64,000 bases of DNA from an uncultured bacterium (GCA_905214105.1 CAJMKK010000007.1:54192-118191), one strand, 5' to 3'; shown: positions 9,166-17,574, numbered from the stretch's first letter. Made by a program: numbers and translations. Notes: generated by a model not told the origin, from the letters alone.

Positions 9166-9231
9166 GTGTCTTGCAAACCAGTTAACGTCCCAAAAATAGG
9201 ACCACCTTTGACATCGGCTTCGCGTCAAAAA

Positions 9232-9354
9232 CTAAGTGAGTAGCCTTTTGGGAACTTGTCGAGCAGACCACCCGTATTGCTTTATAAAACCGCAGGTAGA
9301 TAGCTTGCCGCAAAACAATCTGGTCGCCATCACGCTAAAAGTCTACTCACTTAG
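9232..9354. repeat. 123-bp inverted-repeat element, copy 1
   Basis: It begins CTAAGTGAGTAGCCTTTT and ends AAAAGTCTACTCACTTAG, so the ends are 18-base terminal inverted repeats with one mismatch. It aligns without gaps to copy 2 at 10652-10774 (95 of 123 positions identical by eye), with an invariant core AAAACCGCAGGTAGATAGCT. The right end supplies the last codons (Leu-Ser-Glu) and the stop of the minus-strand gene beside it. It resembles a miniature inverted-repeat element. No transposase in the window matches it. Confidence 0.8.
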
Positions 9355-10470
9355 ATTTGCAACCGTCCATGATCGGGCCTTTTTGTGTCTAACGGGCATC
9401 TTTTTGTCGATTTCTCCCAGTTTTGACCAGTCAACGAATAGCTCAGACCGAAGTAATGCCTCGGCCCCTTGCTCCTCCAAGCTTTTATCGCGATATTCAA
9501 CATCGAGCAACCTGCATACGGCCTTAACAATCGCATGGAATCTATCATCATCGGATATCTGTCCGTGTGTCAGGAGAAATACATCGTAGCCCATGGCCTG
9601 AAGCGCCGTCATGCGGTCGGCGTCACGCAAACCATCCCCGGCTCGCCCGTGTGAGCCCTTTCCTTGGCATTCAATGGCCACCTGTCGCTCTCCGTCCGGC
9701 GAAGAAAGAAGTAGGTCGATATATACACGGGACTTGCCTACAATCGCCCGAGCACTTGCGCTTAGCGCCACTTCGACATTGAGCTCTATGCCGCAAAAAC
9801 CTTCGCCTCCCAATGATCGTGGCAACCCAAGCAACAAATACGTCTCAACCTCAAAAGGCGATGCGGCACCCAGTGGAACGAGATGCGATACCGCGACAAA
9901 TCGCTTGCCGTAACGCATCCCACAAACATCTGAACAAAAACGGTCAAGATCTCCGTCCAAAACCAAAGCGTCGCGCCGCCACAAATTTGAGGCGGCACCG
10001 TCCTCGGACGGGCAACGTGCCCAACCAAAGGTTGCCGGAATCGCGCCCGACTCAATTGCACGCGAAAGCTCTGCCTCGAGTGCTGCTGGCAAGGCACAAA
10101 CCGTAAACAAGCCGCACATCTCCGCCAATACCAAAAGCAGCTGGAGATCCGTCAGATGCCGCGACATGATGAATGCCGTCAGCAAAGGAGATGTGACCAA
10201 AAACCCATGTTCCGTTTCCAGCACGGATTCCCTGGGAAGCTCACCAAGGAACAGCCGTTGCCTAACGCTGGCAGGACAAGTCCGCTTATTTCTCGTCCCA
10301 ACCAATGTATGCAACGGCAAGCCGAGCGCAACCGCAGCCGTCGGGTTACGGGCGAGGCCATATCGCTGCCGGTCTTCTTCCGGTCGTGGAAGTGGCGGAC
10401 ACAAAGCGAGGGCTTGAGGAGGCAAACGCCAGTACCTAAAAGCCGATATGTCACAAAGTAGATCCTTCAT
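9343..10470 (-). CDS. AbiEi-like protein with DUF559/Vsr-like nuclease-fold C-terminus
   Basis: A 375-aa protein. The middle segment (FLVTSPLLTAFIMSRHLTD) is like the 'VTSPxRTxxDLAR' region of actinobacterial AbiEi-type proteins. The C-terminal part (about residues 225-345) has an SPFEVETYLLLGLP helix, then YIDLLLSSPDG, then VAIECQGKGSH and MGYDVFLLTHGQISDD. This is the layout of DUF559/PD-(D/E)XK proteins, with Asp in YIDLLL and Glu in IECQG as candidate metal ligands. Possible roles are defence or toxin-antitoxin; none is shown. It lies between two copies of the 123-bp repeat. ATG 10470 is chosen over a GTG at 10476; the ribosome binding site is weak. Confidence 0.6.
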   Translation of the reverse strand: MKDLLCDISAFRYWRLPPQALALCPPLPRPEEDRQRYGLARNPTAAVALGLPLHTLVGTRNKRTCPASVRQRLFLGELPRESVLETEHGFLVTSPLLTAFIMSRHLTDLQLLLVLAEMCGLFTVCALPAALEAELSRAIESGAIPATFGWARCPSEDGAASNLWRRDALVLDGDLDRFCSDVCGMRYGKRFVAVSHLVPLGAASPFEVETYLLLGLPRSLGGEGFCGIELNVEVALSASARAIVGKSRVYIDLLLSSPDGERQVAIECQGKGSHGRAGDGLRDADRMTALQAMGYDVFLLTHGQISDDDRFHAIVKAVCRLLDVEYRDKSLEEQGAEALLRSELFVDWSKLGEIDKKMPVRHKKARSWTVANLSE

Positions 10471-10553
10471 AGGCACAGGAAAACACGGATTTCAACCCAG
10501 TCAGTCACGCATTGGCGCGAACGCACCAAAAATGGCGCCGAACGGACTGCCGA

Positions 10554-10619
10554 GTTTTCAACAGCCCTCCCCAACTGGCCAAAAGCTTGCCAAGAGCTGG
10601 ACGAAGCCCTGTTGAAAAC
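10554..10619. repeat. 11-bp perfect inverted repeat upstream of the AbiEi-like gene
   Basis: GTTTTCAACAG at 10554-10564 and its exact complement at 10609-10619, with a 44-base loop. It lies between the gene start and repeat copy 2. It could be an operator, a leader hairpin or part of the repeat unit. Confidence 0.5.
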
Positions 10620-10651
10620 CCCATTTTTTTCTCATGCAGGAGCTTTGCGCG

Positions 10652-10774
10652 GCAAGTGAGTAGACTTTTTTGAACATCCCGATCAGGCCGGTCATCCTGC
10701 TTTTCAAAACCGCAGGTAGATAGCTTGTTACAAAACTGCCTGGTCGCCAAAGTGCTAAAAGTCTACTCACTTAG
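10652..10774. repeat. 123-bp inverted-repeat element, copy 2
   Basis: Same element as copy 1, in the same orientation. Terminal repeats are AAGTGAGTAGACTTTT and AAAAGTCTACTCACTT. It runs into the 3' end of the MocR gene and supplies its stop (TGA at 10767-10769). Small frames inside it are not thought to be genes. Confidence 0.8.
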
Positions 10775-12203
10775 GTTGCAGAGTGCCCCCCATTAGCTGC
10801 AATTCCAAGATAGTTAGTACTTTTGGACTCAGATCGTCATACTGAACAAGAATTTGAGTTGAGTTTTCAGGGACAGATGCGCCATCGGCACACCAAAAAC
10901 AGTCACCGATATCGATAAAAGGGATGCTCGAGCGCGTGGGGGCCCGTGCAAAAGTGCTTCCGCCCATTCCACGCTCCGCAACCACGATACAGTAAAGGCC
11001 CGCGTCTGCATGCTCGATCGAGACCTCCCCTGCCGGAAACGCTTTCCGTACAAGCGCTGCCAGGCCATCGCGTGCCTCGCGAGCACGCACGCGCACGCGG
11101 TTCACATGCCGCTCGTAATCACCCGATTCCAGCAAGCGCGCTAAAGCGACCTGGTCAACAGAACTTACCGACGAGGCGTAGAAACCAAGGTTGCGTTTAA
11201 ACCTCTCCATTAGTTCATCGGGCAGCACCATGTACGCCAAACGTAACGCCGATGAAAGGCTCTTCGAAAACGTGTTGGTGTAGATAACCGACTGGGCGGC
11301 ATCGATCGACGCGAGCGCGGGAATCGGCTTGCCGGCAAGGCGAAACTCACAATCAAAGTCGTCTTCGATGAGATACCGACCTGGCCGCTCGGCGGCCCAG
11401 CTCAGCAACGCATAGCGACGTGCAATGCTCGTCACAAGACCGGTCGGATACTGATGAGACGGCATCAGATGAAGGACATCGGTCCCGATTTTCTGCAGCG
11501 CGCTCAAGTCCACGCCCTCAGCATCCAACGGGACATGCCGTACTTCGCAACCCATGGCCTGATAGATGCGCGTCAAGCGCAAATAGCCTGGATCCTCGAC
11601 GGCATACACCTTGTCCGCGCCAAGCAACTGAACCAACATGGTATCGAGCAGCTGGGCGCCCGCACCGATAACGATATTGTCGGGATTGACATTCATGCCC
11701 CTTGTCCCGCGCAGATGGTGCGCAATCGCACGTCGCAGTCGAGCGGTGCCCTGCGCCGGTGCGGGCGAAAAGATTTCACGTTCGTCTTCGGACGTCAGCG
11801 TCGCCCGTAGGGCGGCCTGCCAAAGCCGCGCCGCTTCCAAGGCGGAAGGAGAAAGTGCGTCGAATCGCTCGACCTGCCCCGTGGCATCATGCGCGCTGGG
11901 GCCAACAGAGACAGCATCTCGGTCGATATCCCCCGCGGCCAAAGACAAAACCGGTGCATCGGGAAGCTCGCACGCGTAGTAACCACGGCGCGGCTTTGAG
12001 CAAATATAGCCCTCGGCAAGCAACTGGCTATATGCATTCTCGATGGTAATAACACTGATTCCCAGATGACTGGCAAAGGCGCGCTTGGACGGCAGATGCT
12101 CCCCCGCCGTAATGCGTCCAGCTACGATATCATCTCGGATTTGCTGGTAAACATACTCATAGAGCGATGCTTCGCCGCGTTTTTCCAAATTGTAGTCAAG
12201 CAT
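10767..12203 (-). CDS. pdxR: MocR-family regulator of PLP synthesis (GntR HTH + aminotransferase fold)
   Basis: A 478-aa protein. Residues 10-80 are a GntR winged helix (LYEYVYQQIRDDIVAGRI, LPSKRAFASHLGISVITIENAY). The rest has the type I aminotransferase fold, with the PLP-lysine motif TFSKSLSSALRLAY. In other bacteria MocR proteins divergent from pdxST (PdxR) bind PLP and activate pdxST when it is scarce. The ATG at 12203 has AGGTGA upstream; a TTG at 12236 is the only earlier start. The gene is divergent from pdxS across a region with two direct repeats. The C-terminus and stop lie in the 123-bp repeat. The symbol rests on context. Confidence 0.85.
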   Translation of the reverse strand: MLDYNLEKRGEASLYEYVYQQIRDDIVAGRITAGEHLPSKRAFASHLGISVITIENAYSQLLAEGYICSKPRRGYYACELPDAPVLSLAAGDIDRDAVSVGPSAHDATGQVERFDALSPSALEAARLWQAALRATLTSEDEREIFSPAPAQGTARLRRAIAHHLRGTRGMNVNPDNIVIGAGAQLLDTMLVQLLGADKVYAVEDPGYLRLTRIYQAMGCEVRHVPLDAEGVDLSALQKIGTDVLHLMPSHQYPTGLVTSIARRYALLSWAAERPGRYLIEDDFDCEFRLAGKPIPALASIDAAQSVIYTNTFSKSLSSALRLAYMVLPDELMERFKRNLGFYASSVSSVDQVALARLLESGDYERHVNRVRVRAREARDGLAALVRKAFPAGEVSIEHADAGLYCIVVAERGMGGSTFARAPTRSSIPFIDIGDCFWCADGASVPENSTQILVQYDDLSPKVLTILELQLMGGTLQPK

Positions 12204-12214
12204 GAGTTTATCAC

Positions 12215-12258
12215 CTGACCTTATCGAGCTGTTCAATCTGGTATTAAGCTGACCTTAT
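12215..12258. promoter_or_regulatory. Candidate PdxR operator: two direct repeats
   Basis: CTGACCTTAT occurs at 12215-12224 and again at 12249-12258, in the same orientation, 34 bp apart, in the pdxR/pdxS intergenic region. Direct repeats are the usual binding-site layout for MocR regulators. Confidence 0.6.
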
Positions 12259-12348
12259 TATTATCTCGAAAACTGAGTATTTCGCCATACCCAGCTCCCC
12301 GATAGGATGTTCCGTCAAGCAATGCACATGCCAATCAAGGGAGCAACC

Positions 12349-13239
12349 ATGGCAGAACAGACCAGCAAGGCCGATCGCGTCAAACTCAATCGCGAGCTCG
12401 CGCAGATGCTCAAGGGCGGCGTCATCATGGACGTCACCACGCCCGAGCAGGCACGCATCGCCGAGGAAGCAGGCGCCTGCGCCGTCATGGCTCTCGAGCG
12501 CATCCCGGCCGACATCCGTGCCGCAGGCGGCGTCTCGCGCATGAGCGATCCCAAGATGATCAAGGGAATCCAGGAAGCCGTCTCCATCCCCGTTATGGCC
12601 AAGTGCCGCATCGGCCACATCGTCGAGGCGCAGATCCTGCAGGCCATCGAGATCGACTACATCGACGAGTCCGAGGTTCTCTCCCCCGCCGACGATGTCT
12701 ACCACATCGACAAGACCCAGTTTGACGTCCCGTTTGTCTGCGGTGCCCGCGACCTGGGCGAGGCGCTGCGCCGTGTTGCCGAGGGTGCCACGATGATTCG
12801 CACCAAGGGCGAGCCGGGCACGGGCGACGTGGTCCAGGCCGTGCGCCACATGCGCAAGATCCAAAAGCAGATCCGCGACGTTGTTGCCCTGCGCGACGAC
12901 GAGCTCTTTGAGGCAGCCAAGCAACTGCAGGTTCCGGTCGAGCTGGTGCGTGAGGTCCATGCCACGGGCAAGCTTCCCGTCGTGAACTTTGCTGCCGGCG
13001 GCGTCGCGACCCCCGCCGATGCCGCGCTGATGATGCAGCTGGGCGCCGAAGGCGTCTTTGTCGGATCGGGCATCTTTAAGAGCGGCGACCCGGCCAAGCG
13101 CGCGGACGCCATCGTTAAGGCCGTGGCCAACTTCACCGACGCCAAGCTCATCGCTGAGCTTTCGGAGGATCTAGGCGAGGCCATGGTGGGCATCAACGCC
13201 GATGAGATCGAGATCATCATGGAGGAGCGCGGACGCTAG
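12349..13239 (+). CDS. pdxS: Pyridoxal 5'-phosphate synthase, lyase subunit PdxS
   Basis: A 296-aa protein of normal length. It carries the strongly conserved PdxS segments MKGG-like [45 protein letters not shown] (active-site Lys) and [19 protein letters not shown]. It condenses ribose 5-phosphate, glyceraldehyde 3-phosphate and ammonia to PLP in a 12+12 complex with PdxT. The ATG at 12349 follows AAGGGAG; upstream in-frame ATGs lack a site. pdxT follows after 20 bp. Probably controlled by the divergent MocR regulator. Confidence 0.97.
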   Translation: MAEQTSKADRVKLNRELAQMLKGGVIMDVTTPEQARIAEEAGACAVMALERIPADIRAAGGVSRMSDPKMIKGIQEAVSIPVMAKCRIGHIVEAQILQAIEIDYIDESEVLSPADDVYHIDKTQFDVPFVCGARDLGEALRRVAEGATMIRTKGEPGTGDVVQAVRHMRKIQKQIRDVVALRDDELFEAAKQLQVPVELVREVHATGKLPVVNFAAGGVATPADAALMMQLGAEGVFVGSGIFKSGDPAKRADAIVKAVANFTDAKLIAELSEDLGEAMVGINADEIEIIMEERGR

Positions 13240-13259
13240 TCCGGCAGAAAGGATCGCAC

Positions 13260-13847
13260 ATGAGCGATTACGCAGACCAGACGGTCGCCGCGCTGGCGGT
13301 CCAAGGTGCTTTTGCCGAGCACGAGGCGAGGCTATCCGAGCTGGGCGCACGTTGTATCGAGCTGAGGCAGGCGGCTGATTTGAAGCAGGACTTTGACCGT
13401 CTGGTACTTCCCGGCGGCGAGTCTACCGTTCAAGGGAAGCTGCTTGATGAGTTGGGCATGCTCGAGGAGCTTCGTGCCCGCATCGCTAAAGGCATGCCCG
13501 TCCTGGGCACCTGCGCCGGCCTGATTCTGCTGGCTCACGACCTTGCCGCCCATGACGATAAGGGGACGCCGCGTTTGGCAACCATGGATGTACTTGTCGA
13601 GCGCAATGCCTACGGCAGGCAGCTCGGCAGTTTTCGAACCAAGGGGCAGGTAGCCGGCATCGACGGTGAAGTGCCGCTGACGTTTATCCGCGCGCCCCGC
13701 ATCGTCGAGGTCCACGGCGACGCCAAGGCCTTAGCGAAAGTCGACGGGCGCATCGTCGCCGCCCGCCAAGGCAACCAGCTCGGCGTAACCTTCCACCCCG
13801 AACTCGACGAAGACACCCGCCTCCACGAACTGTTCCTACAAATGTAG
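13260..13847 (+). CDS. pdxT: Pyridoxal 5'-phosphate synthase, glutaminase subunit PdxT
   Basis: A 195-aa class I glutamine amidotransferase. The nucleophile is Cys85 in GTCAGL and the His179/Glu181 pair is in FHPELDED. LPGGEST near residue 50 is the PdxT oxyanion/substrate motif. It hydrolyses glutamine and passes ammonia to PdxS. AGAAAGGATCGCAC precedes the ATG. It is the last gene of the pdxST operon. Confidence 0.97.
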   Translation: MSDYADQTVAALAVQGAFAEHEARLSELGARCIELRQAADLKQDFDRLVLPGGESTVQGKLLDELGMLEELRARIAKGMPVLGTCAGLILLAHDLAAHDDKGTPRLATMDVLVERNAYGRQLGSFRTKGQVAGIDGEVPLTFIRAPRIVEVHGDAKALAKVDGRIVAARQGNQLGVTFHPELDEDTRLHELFLQM

Positions 13848-13887
13848 ACAGAGTAGAAACGAGCGTGGATTTTCGGACACATAACAA

Positions 13888-13955
13888 ATGAGAGTGGATA
13901 ATCTCCCACTTTGAGCTTGAATGCAGGCTCAAACCGGGAGATTATCCACTCTCAT
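13888..13955. repeat. 20-bp perfect inverted repeat with nested stem
   Basis: ATGAGAGTGGATAATCTCCC at 13888-13907 is exactly complemented at 13936-13955. A 7-bp stem (TTTGAGC/GCTCAAA) is nested inside it. No T-run follows on either strand. It lies 40 bp after pdxT. It could be a protein-binding site, an RNA processing or stability hairpin, or a repeat-family member. Confidence 0.75.
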
Positions 13956-14032
13956 GCTATGTAGTCGTTTAAGAACGTCCCCAATGACTACCTTGGATCA
14001 TGGCAACGCCGATGTTTTGGCAACGCCAGCGA

Positions 14033-14172
14033 GCGCCGCCCAGGGCGAACAAGTTGGCATGAAAAAGGCAAGGCATAGACCTTCTGGTCATGCCTTGCCT
14101 TTTGAATGACAAATTGTCGCCCTGGGTGGCGCGCAGCGTCAACTAGTTACGCGGTTCGTAGAACCGCGTAAC
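14033..14172 (+). ncRNA. Folded repeat element, copy A
   Basis: Outer stem of about 16 bp (ends GCCCAGGGCGA / TCGCCCTGGGT). Then CAA-GT-TGGCAT faces ATGACA-AA-TTG, then GAAAAA faces TTTTGA (tandem G.A plus A-U pairs), then a long apical hairpin (GGCAAGGC...GCCTTGCC). A GCAGCGTC tail follows, then hairpin GCGGTTC-GTA-GAACCGC (within 14146-14172). It shares this plan with copies at 15749, 23051 and 39968. The apical hairpin with AAAA/TTTT sides may also terminate transcription. It is located between convergent pdxT and the RGG protein gene. Confidence 0.6.
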
Positions 14173-14174
14173 CC

Positions 14175-15083
14175 CTAAAAGCGGTTGCCGCGGAAGCCGC
14201 CACCGTTGCGGCCGCCACGGTCGCCACCGCGACCGCCGCGGTCGCCGCCACGGTTGCCGCCGAAGCCGCCACGGTTGCCGCCACGGTCGCCAAAGCCACC
14301 ACGGTTGCCGCCAAAGCCGCCGCGACCGCCGCGGTCGCCGCCACGGTCGCCAAAGCCGCCACGGCCGCCGCGATCGCCGCCGCGACCGCCGCGGTCACCG
14401 CCACGGCCACCGCGATCGCCAAAGCCGCCGCGACCGCCACGGTCACCGCCACGGCCACCGCGCTCGTCACGGCCGCCACGAGGACCGCGGTCCTCGTCCA
14501 AGCCCATGGCGACAAGCGGAGCGATAACCTTATCGAGGGCGGCCATCAGCTCGGTGGCCTCCTCATAAGAAAGCTCGGGCAGGAGCTTCTCCTTCTTGTT
14601 GGCAAGCTCAACCAGGCCCTCAGCAGCATCCTCGGCAGCGAAGACGACGATCTTGCGCATATCGCCCTCGGCGTCGTCGATGCGGCCGACCAGATCGGCA
14701 GCCTCGGCCTCGGCCATCAGGCCATCAAGCTCACGAAGGCGCATGCCCAGCAGGTCGGACATCTCCTTCTGCTCCATCTTGGGCTTGAGGTCAAGGAGCT
14801 TGATGGCGCGCTCGATGTTTGCCATGCGCTCGGCCTTGGCCTCCTCCTCCTTGGAAATAGCAAAGCGACGGCTACGCAGCAGGCGGGCGGCCTTCTGCAT
14901 CTTGTCCATCAGCTCTTCGTCATCGTAATCAACGGTGGCCTCGACAACCTCGGCCTCCTCGGCGGAAACCTCGTCAGCAGCCTCAATCTCGGCAGCTTCG
15001 GTCTCCACGGTCTCGACTGCCTCGACCTCGGCAGCCATGGTCTCGTTCTCGGTCTCGTTCATGATCTCTTCGTTCTCGGACAT
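14175..15083 (-). CDS. RGG-repeat protein with acidic N-terminus
   Basis: A 302-aa three-part protein. Residues 1-55 are almost all Glu/Ala/Val and very acidic. Residues 55-190 are helical and charged. From about 196 to the end it is a run of GGRGG, DRGGRGG and GFGDRGG units ending GGGFRGNRF. RGG tails bind RNA in many bacterial and eukaryotic proteins, so RNA binding is a reasonable inference; the middle domain is not recognised. The DNA encoding the tail is a tandem repeat and likely to vary in length between strains. Its stop lies 2 bp from copy A of the folded element. GAAGGAG lies before the ATG. Confidence 0.75.
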   Translation of the reverse strand: MSENEEIMNETENETMAAEVEAVETVETEAAEIEAADEVSAEEAEVVEATVDYDDEELMDKMQKAARLLRSRRFAISKEEEAKAERMANIERAIKLLDLKPKMEQKEMSDLLGMRLRELDGLMAEAEAADLVGRIDDAEGDMRKIVVFAAEDAAEGLVELANKKEKLLPELSYEEATELMAALDKVIAPLVAMGLDEDRGPRGGRDERGGRGGDRGGRGGFGDRGGRGGDRGGRGGDRGGRGGFGDRGGDRGGRGGFGGNRGGFGDRGGNRGGFGGNRGGDRGGRGGDRGGRNGGGFRGNRF

Positions 15084-15297
15084 GAGACTCCTTCTTGGCC
15101 CTCTCGGGCATCATCGCCCCATTCGCGGGGCCCGTCGCGCACTCTTTGCGCTTTAAACATTCATGCCTCTCGGCAAAACGTCCACTAGTTTATGGTCTCG
15201 CCCGCCAATCTAGCTGCAGAATCTATGTGCACACATTAATGCGACATGTCGCGGTATCATGACCTGAACCAAACGTGTCCACCTTAAGGAGCCCGCC

Positions 15298-15708
15298 ATG
15301 ATTAAGCCCATCATGAAATCCGAGTTCTTTTTACGCCTGCCTTCCGAAGACGCGGGACCCGACGACGCCGTAATCGGACAAGACCTCCTGGATACGCTCC
15401 ATGAGCATGAGCACGAGTGCGTGGGTCTCGCCGCCAACATGATCGGCGTGCGCAAACGCATCATCTGCGTAAAGGACGGCAACAGGGCGCTGCTGATGTA
15501 CAACCCTCAAATTCTTGAGCAGGTCAATTCCTATCAGACGAGCGAAGGATGTCTCTCGCTTTCCGGCGAGCGCCCCTGTACTCGCTATCGCCGCATTAAG
15601 GTTGAGTATTTGGACGAGAATTTCGTCCACCGCATCAAAAACTTCTCGGGCTACACCGCCGAGATCATCCAACACGAAATCGACCACTGCAACGGGATTG
15701 TTATTTAG
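15298..15708 (+). CDS. Peptide deformylase homologue with altered motif 1
   Basis: A 136-aa protein, shorter than typical deformylases (about 160-200). Motif 2 EGCLS (Cys85) and motif 3 QHEIDH (His126, Glu127, His130) are intact metal and catalytic sites. Motif 1, usually GxGLAAxQ, reads VGLAANMIG, so the conserved Gln that stabilises the transition state is Met48. It may act on N-formyl peptides with altered activity or on another substrate. AAGGAGCCCGCC precedes the ATG. A second homologue at 23154-23573 has a different loss. No fmt gene is adjacent. Confidence 0.8.
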   Translation: MIKPIMKSEFFLRLPSEDAGPDDAVIGQDLLDTLHEHEHECVGLAANMIGVRKRIICVKDGNRALLMYNPQILEQVNSYQTSEGCLSLSGERPCTRYRRIKVEYLDENFVHRIKNFSGYTAEIIQHEIDHCNGIVI

Positions 15709-15748
15709 ACAGCCAGGGTAACGATGCAGGTTGAGCACACGACAGCGA

Positions 15749-15885
15749 GCGAGCCGCATTTGCGCCAAGGTGACGTGAAATGAGAGGGCGCTGACCTTCT
15801 GGTCGCGCCCTCGAAATTGAACGTCAGATTGGCGTGAATGCGGCTCGCGCAGCGTCAGGTGGTCCGCCGTTCGGTAGAACGGCGG
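15749..15885 (+). ncRNA. Folded repeat element, copy B
   Basis: The outer stem GCGAGCCGCATT pairs with AATGCGGCTCGC. Next, CGCCAA-GG-TGACGT faces ACGTCA-GA-TTGGCG, GAAATGA faces GAAATTGA, and the apical hairpin is GAGGGCGC...GCGCCCTC with loop TTCT. Then GCAGCGTC, spacer, and hairpin CCGCCGTTC-GGTA-GAACGGCGG at 15864-15885. It lies between convergent genes and could also end both transcripts. Confidence 0.65.
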
Positions 15886-15891
15886 AACTAA

Positions 15892-17412
15892 TTAGCTCTG
15901 GCGGTAATGATCGAAGAAGTCGGCGAGGTCTTCGAGCGACTCTTTGAGCACTTCCATGCGCGGCAGGTACACGATGCGGAAGTGGTCGGGCTCACCCCAG
16001 TTAAAGCCGCCGCCGCGCGTGATCAGGATCTTCTTCTCGTGCAGCAGGTCAAGGGCGAACCGCTCGTCGTCAGTGATGTTGAACTTCTTCACATCCATCT
16101 TGGGGAAGATATAGAACGCCGCACGCGGCTTGACCACCGAGATGCCGTCGATCTTGTTGAGTGCCTCATACACGAAGTTGCGCTGCTCGTAGACACGACC
16201 GCCGGGGCGGATGTAGTTGTTAACAGACTGATGGCCGCCGAGCGCCGTCTGGACGATTGACTGAGCCGGCACGTTGGAGCACAGGCGCATGTTCGAGAGC
16301 ATGTTGATGCCCATAATAAAGTCGCTCATGCAGCGCTGGTTACCCGAAAGCACCATCCAGCCAATACGATAGCCCGCGATCATGTGCGACTTGGAAAGGC
16401 CGCTAAAGGTGACGCAGGGCAGGTCGGGAGCGAGCGAGGCAATCGAGACGTGCTCGTAGCCGTCCATGCACAGGCGGTCGTAGATCTCATCGGCAAAAAT
16501 CATGAGCTGGTGCCTGCGCGCGATCTCAACGATGCCCTCGAGTACCTCGCGCGGATAGACCGAACCCGTGGGGTTGTTGGGGTTGATGATGACGAGGGCC
16601 TTGGTCGCGCTCGTGATCTTGGACTCCATATCCTCCAGGTCGGGATACCAATCCGCTTGCTCATCACACAGATAGTGAACGGGATGACCGCCGGCAAGGG
16701 TTGCGCACGCCGTCCAGAGCGGATAGTCGGGGCTGGGGATCAGAATCTCGTCGCCATTGTCGAGCAGCGCGTTCATCGAAAGCTGAATGAGTTCGGACAC
16801 GCCGTTGCCCGTGTAGATGTGCTCCATCTGAACATTGGGCAGGCCCTTGATCTGCGAGTACTGCATGATTGCCTTGCGCGCGGAGAACAGGCCACGCGAG
16901 TTGGAATAGCCTTCGCAGTCGGGCAGCTGCTGGCGCATGTCCTTGATGACCTCATCGGGCGTGCGGAAACCAAAGGGCGCCGGATTACCGATGTTGAGCT
17001 TGAGAATACGCTCGCCCTCGTCCTCCATACGGGCGGCCTCGTCGACGACGGGGCCGCGCACGTCATACAGGACGTTATCGAGCTTGGTGGATTTAGAAAA
17101 AGTACGCATGGTGGTGCTCCTTGGAATTTGAGCTGAGGGATGGGGTTCGGGCTTGGGCACGTTGCGAGGCGATGATTCCTCGCCTTGATCGGCGTCACCG
17201 GCGAGCAGCCAGGAAACATCGACCTCCAAAATACGAGCGAGCAGCTCTGCCACATCGCGCCGCGGGATCGTCTTGCCGCTCACATATTGGCTCATCTGAC
17301 TCTTGCCGAGTTTTTTTCCGAGCATCTCCGATGCGCGGATTACGTCCGACTGGCGAACGTCGCGATCGGACATGGTCTGTCGCAGGCGATCGCTAAACGT
17401 CTCTTGGGCCAT
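15892..17412 (-). CDS. XRE-type HTH fused to an AlaA-like aminotransferase
   Basis: A 506-aa fusion. Residues 1-75 are a Cro/CI-type helix-turn-helix (RQSDVIRASEMLG, KSQMSQYVSGKTIP). Residues 100-506 are a full class I aminotransferase of the glutamate-pyruvate type, with NIGNPAPFGF, NPNNPTGSVYP, ADEIYD, SGLSKSHMIAGYRIGW (PLP-lysine) and the substrate Arg region FRIVYLP. It may sense or make alanine/pyruvate and regulate its own promoter, where four AGTTCAATTT-type half sites lie (17433-17515). The ATG at 17412 has AAGGAGG upstream. Unlike MocR proteins the HTH is XRE, not GntR. Confidence 0.9.
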   Translation of the reverse strand: MAQETFSDRLRQTMSDRDVRQSDVIRASEMLGKKLGKSQMSQYVSGKTIPRRDVAELLARILEVDVSWLLAGDADQGEESSPRNVPKPEPHPSAQIPRSTTMRTFSKSTKLDNVLYDVRGPVVDEAARMEDEGERILKLNIGNPAPFGFRTPDEVIKDMRQQLPDCEGYSNSRGLFSARKAIMQYSQIKGLPNVQMEHIYTGNGVSELIQLSMNALLDNGDEILIPSPDYPLWTACATLAGGHPVHYLCDEQADWYPDLEDMESKITSATKALVIINPNNPTGSVYPREVLEGIVEIARRHQLMIFADEIYDRLCMDGYEHVSIASLAPDLPCVTFSGLSKSHMIAGYRIGWMVLSGNQRCMSDFIMGINMLSNMRLCSNVPAQSIVQTALGGHQSVNNYIRPGGRVYEQRNFVYEALNKIDGISVVKPRAAFYIFPKMDVKKFNITDDERFALDLLHEKKILITRGGGFNWGEPDHFRIVYLPRMEVLKESLEDLADFFDHYRQS

Positions 17413-17432
17413 TAGAACCTCCTTGCTGGCAA

Positions 17433-17515
17433 AGTTCAATTTATAGAACACGAATTGAACCTAAGTTCAATTTAGGCAGCAGTATAGCGCCGTACCTTAT
17501 TCGGAAGTTCAATTT
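17433..17515. promoter_or_regulatory. Operator array upstream of the HTH-aminotransferase gene
   Basis: AGTTCAATTT at 17433-17442, the inverted AATTGAAC at 17453-17460, AGTTCAATTT at 17464-17473 and AAGTTCAATTT at 17505-17515. Two half sites form an inverted pair. Spacing and location suggest autoregulation by the XRE domain. Confidence 0.6.
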
Positions 17516-17574
17516 CACAAGAAAACGTACCGAACTCCGAGATTTGCCCAAGGCGGACAATGACGCGCACGCGT

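Noticed and set aside
10505..10770. Small minus-strand ORFs inside repeat copy 2
   Set aside because: They read through the repeat and its flank, have no ribosome binding site, and the matching frame is not kept in copy 1.
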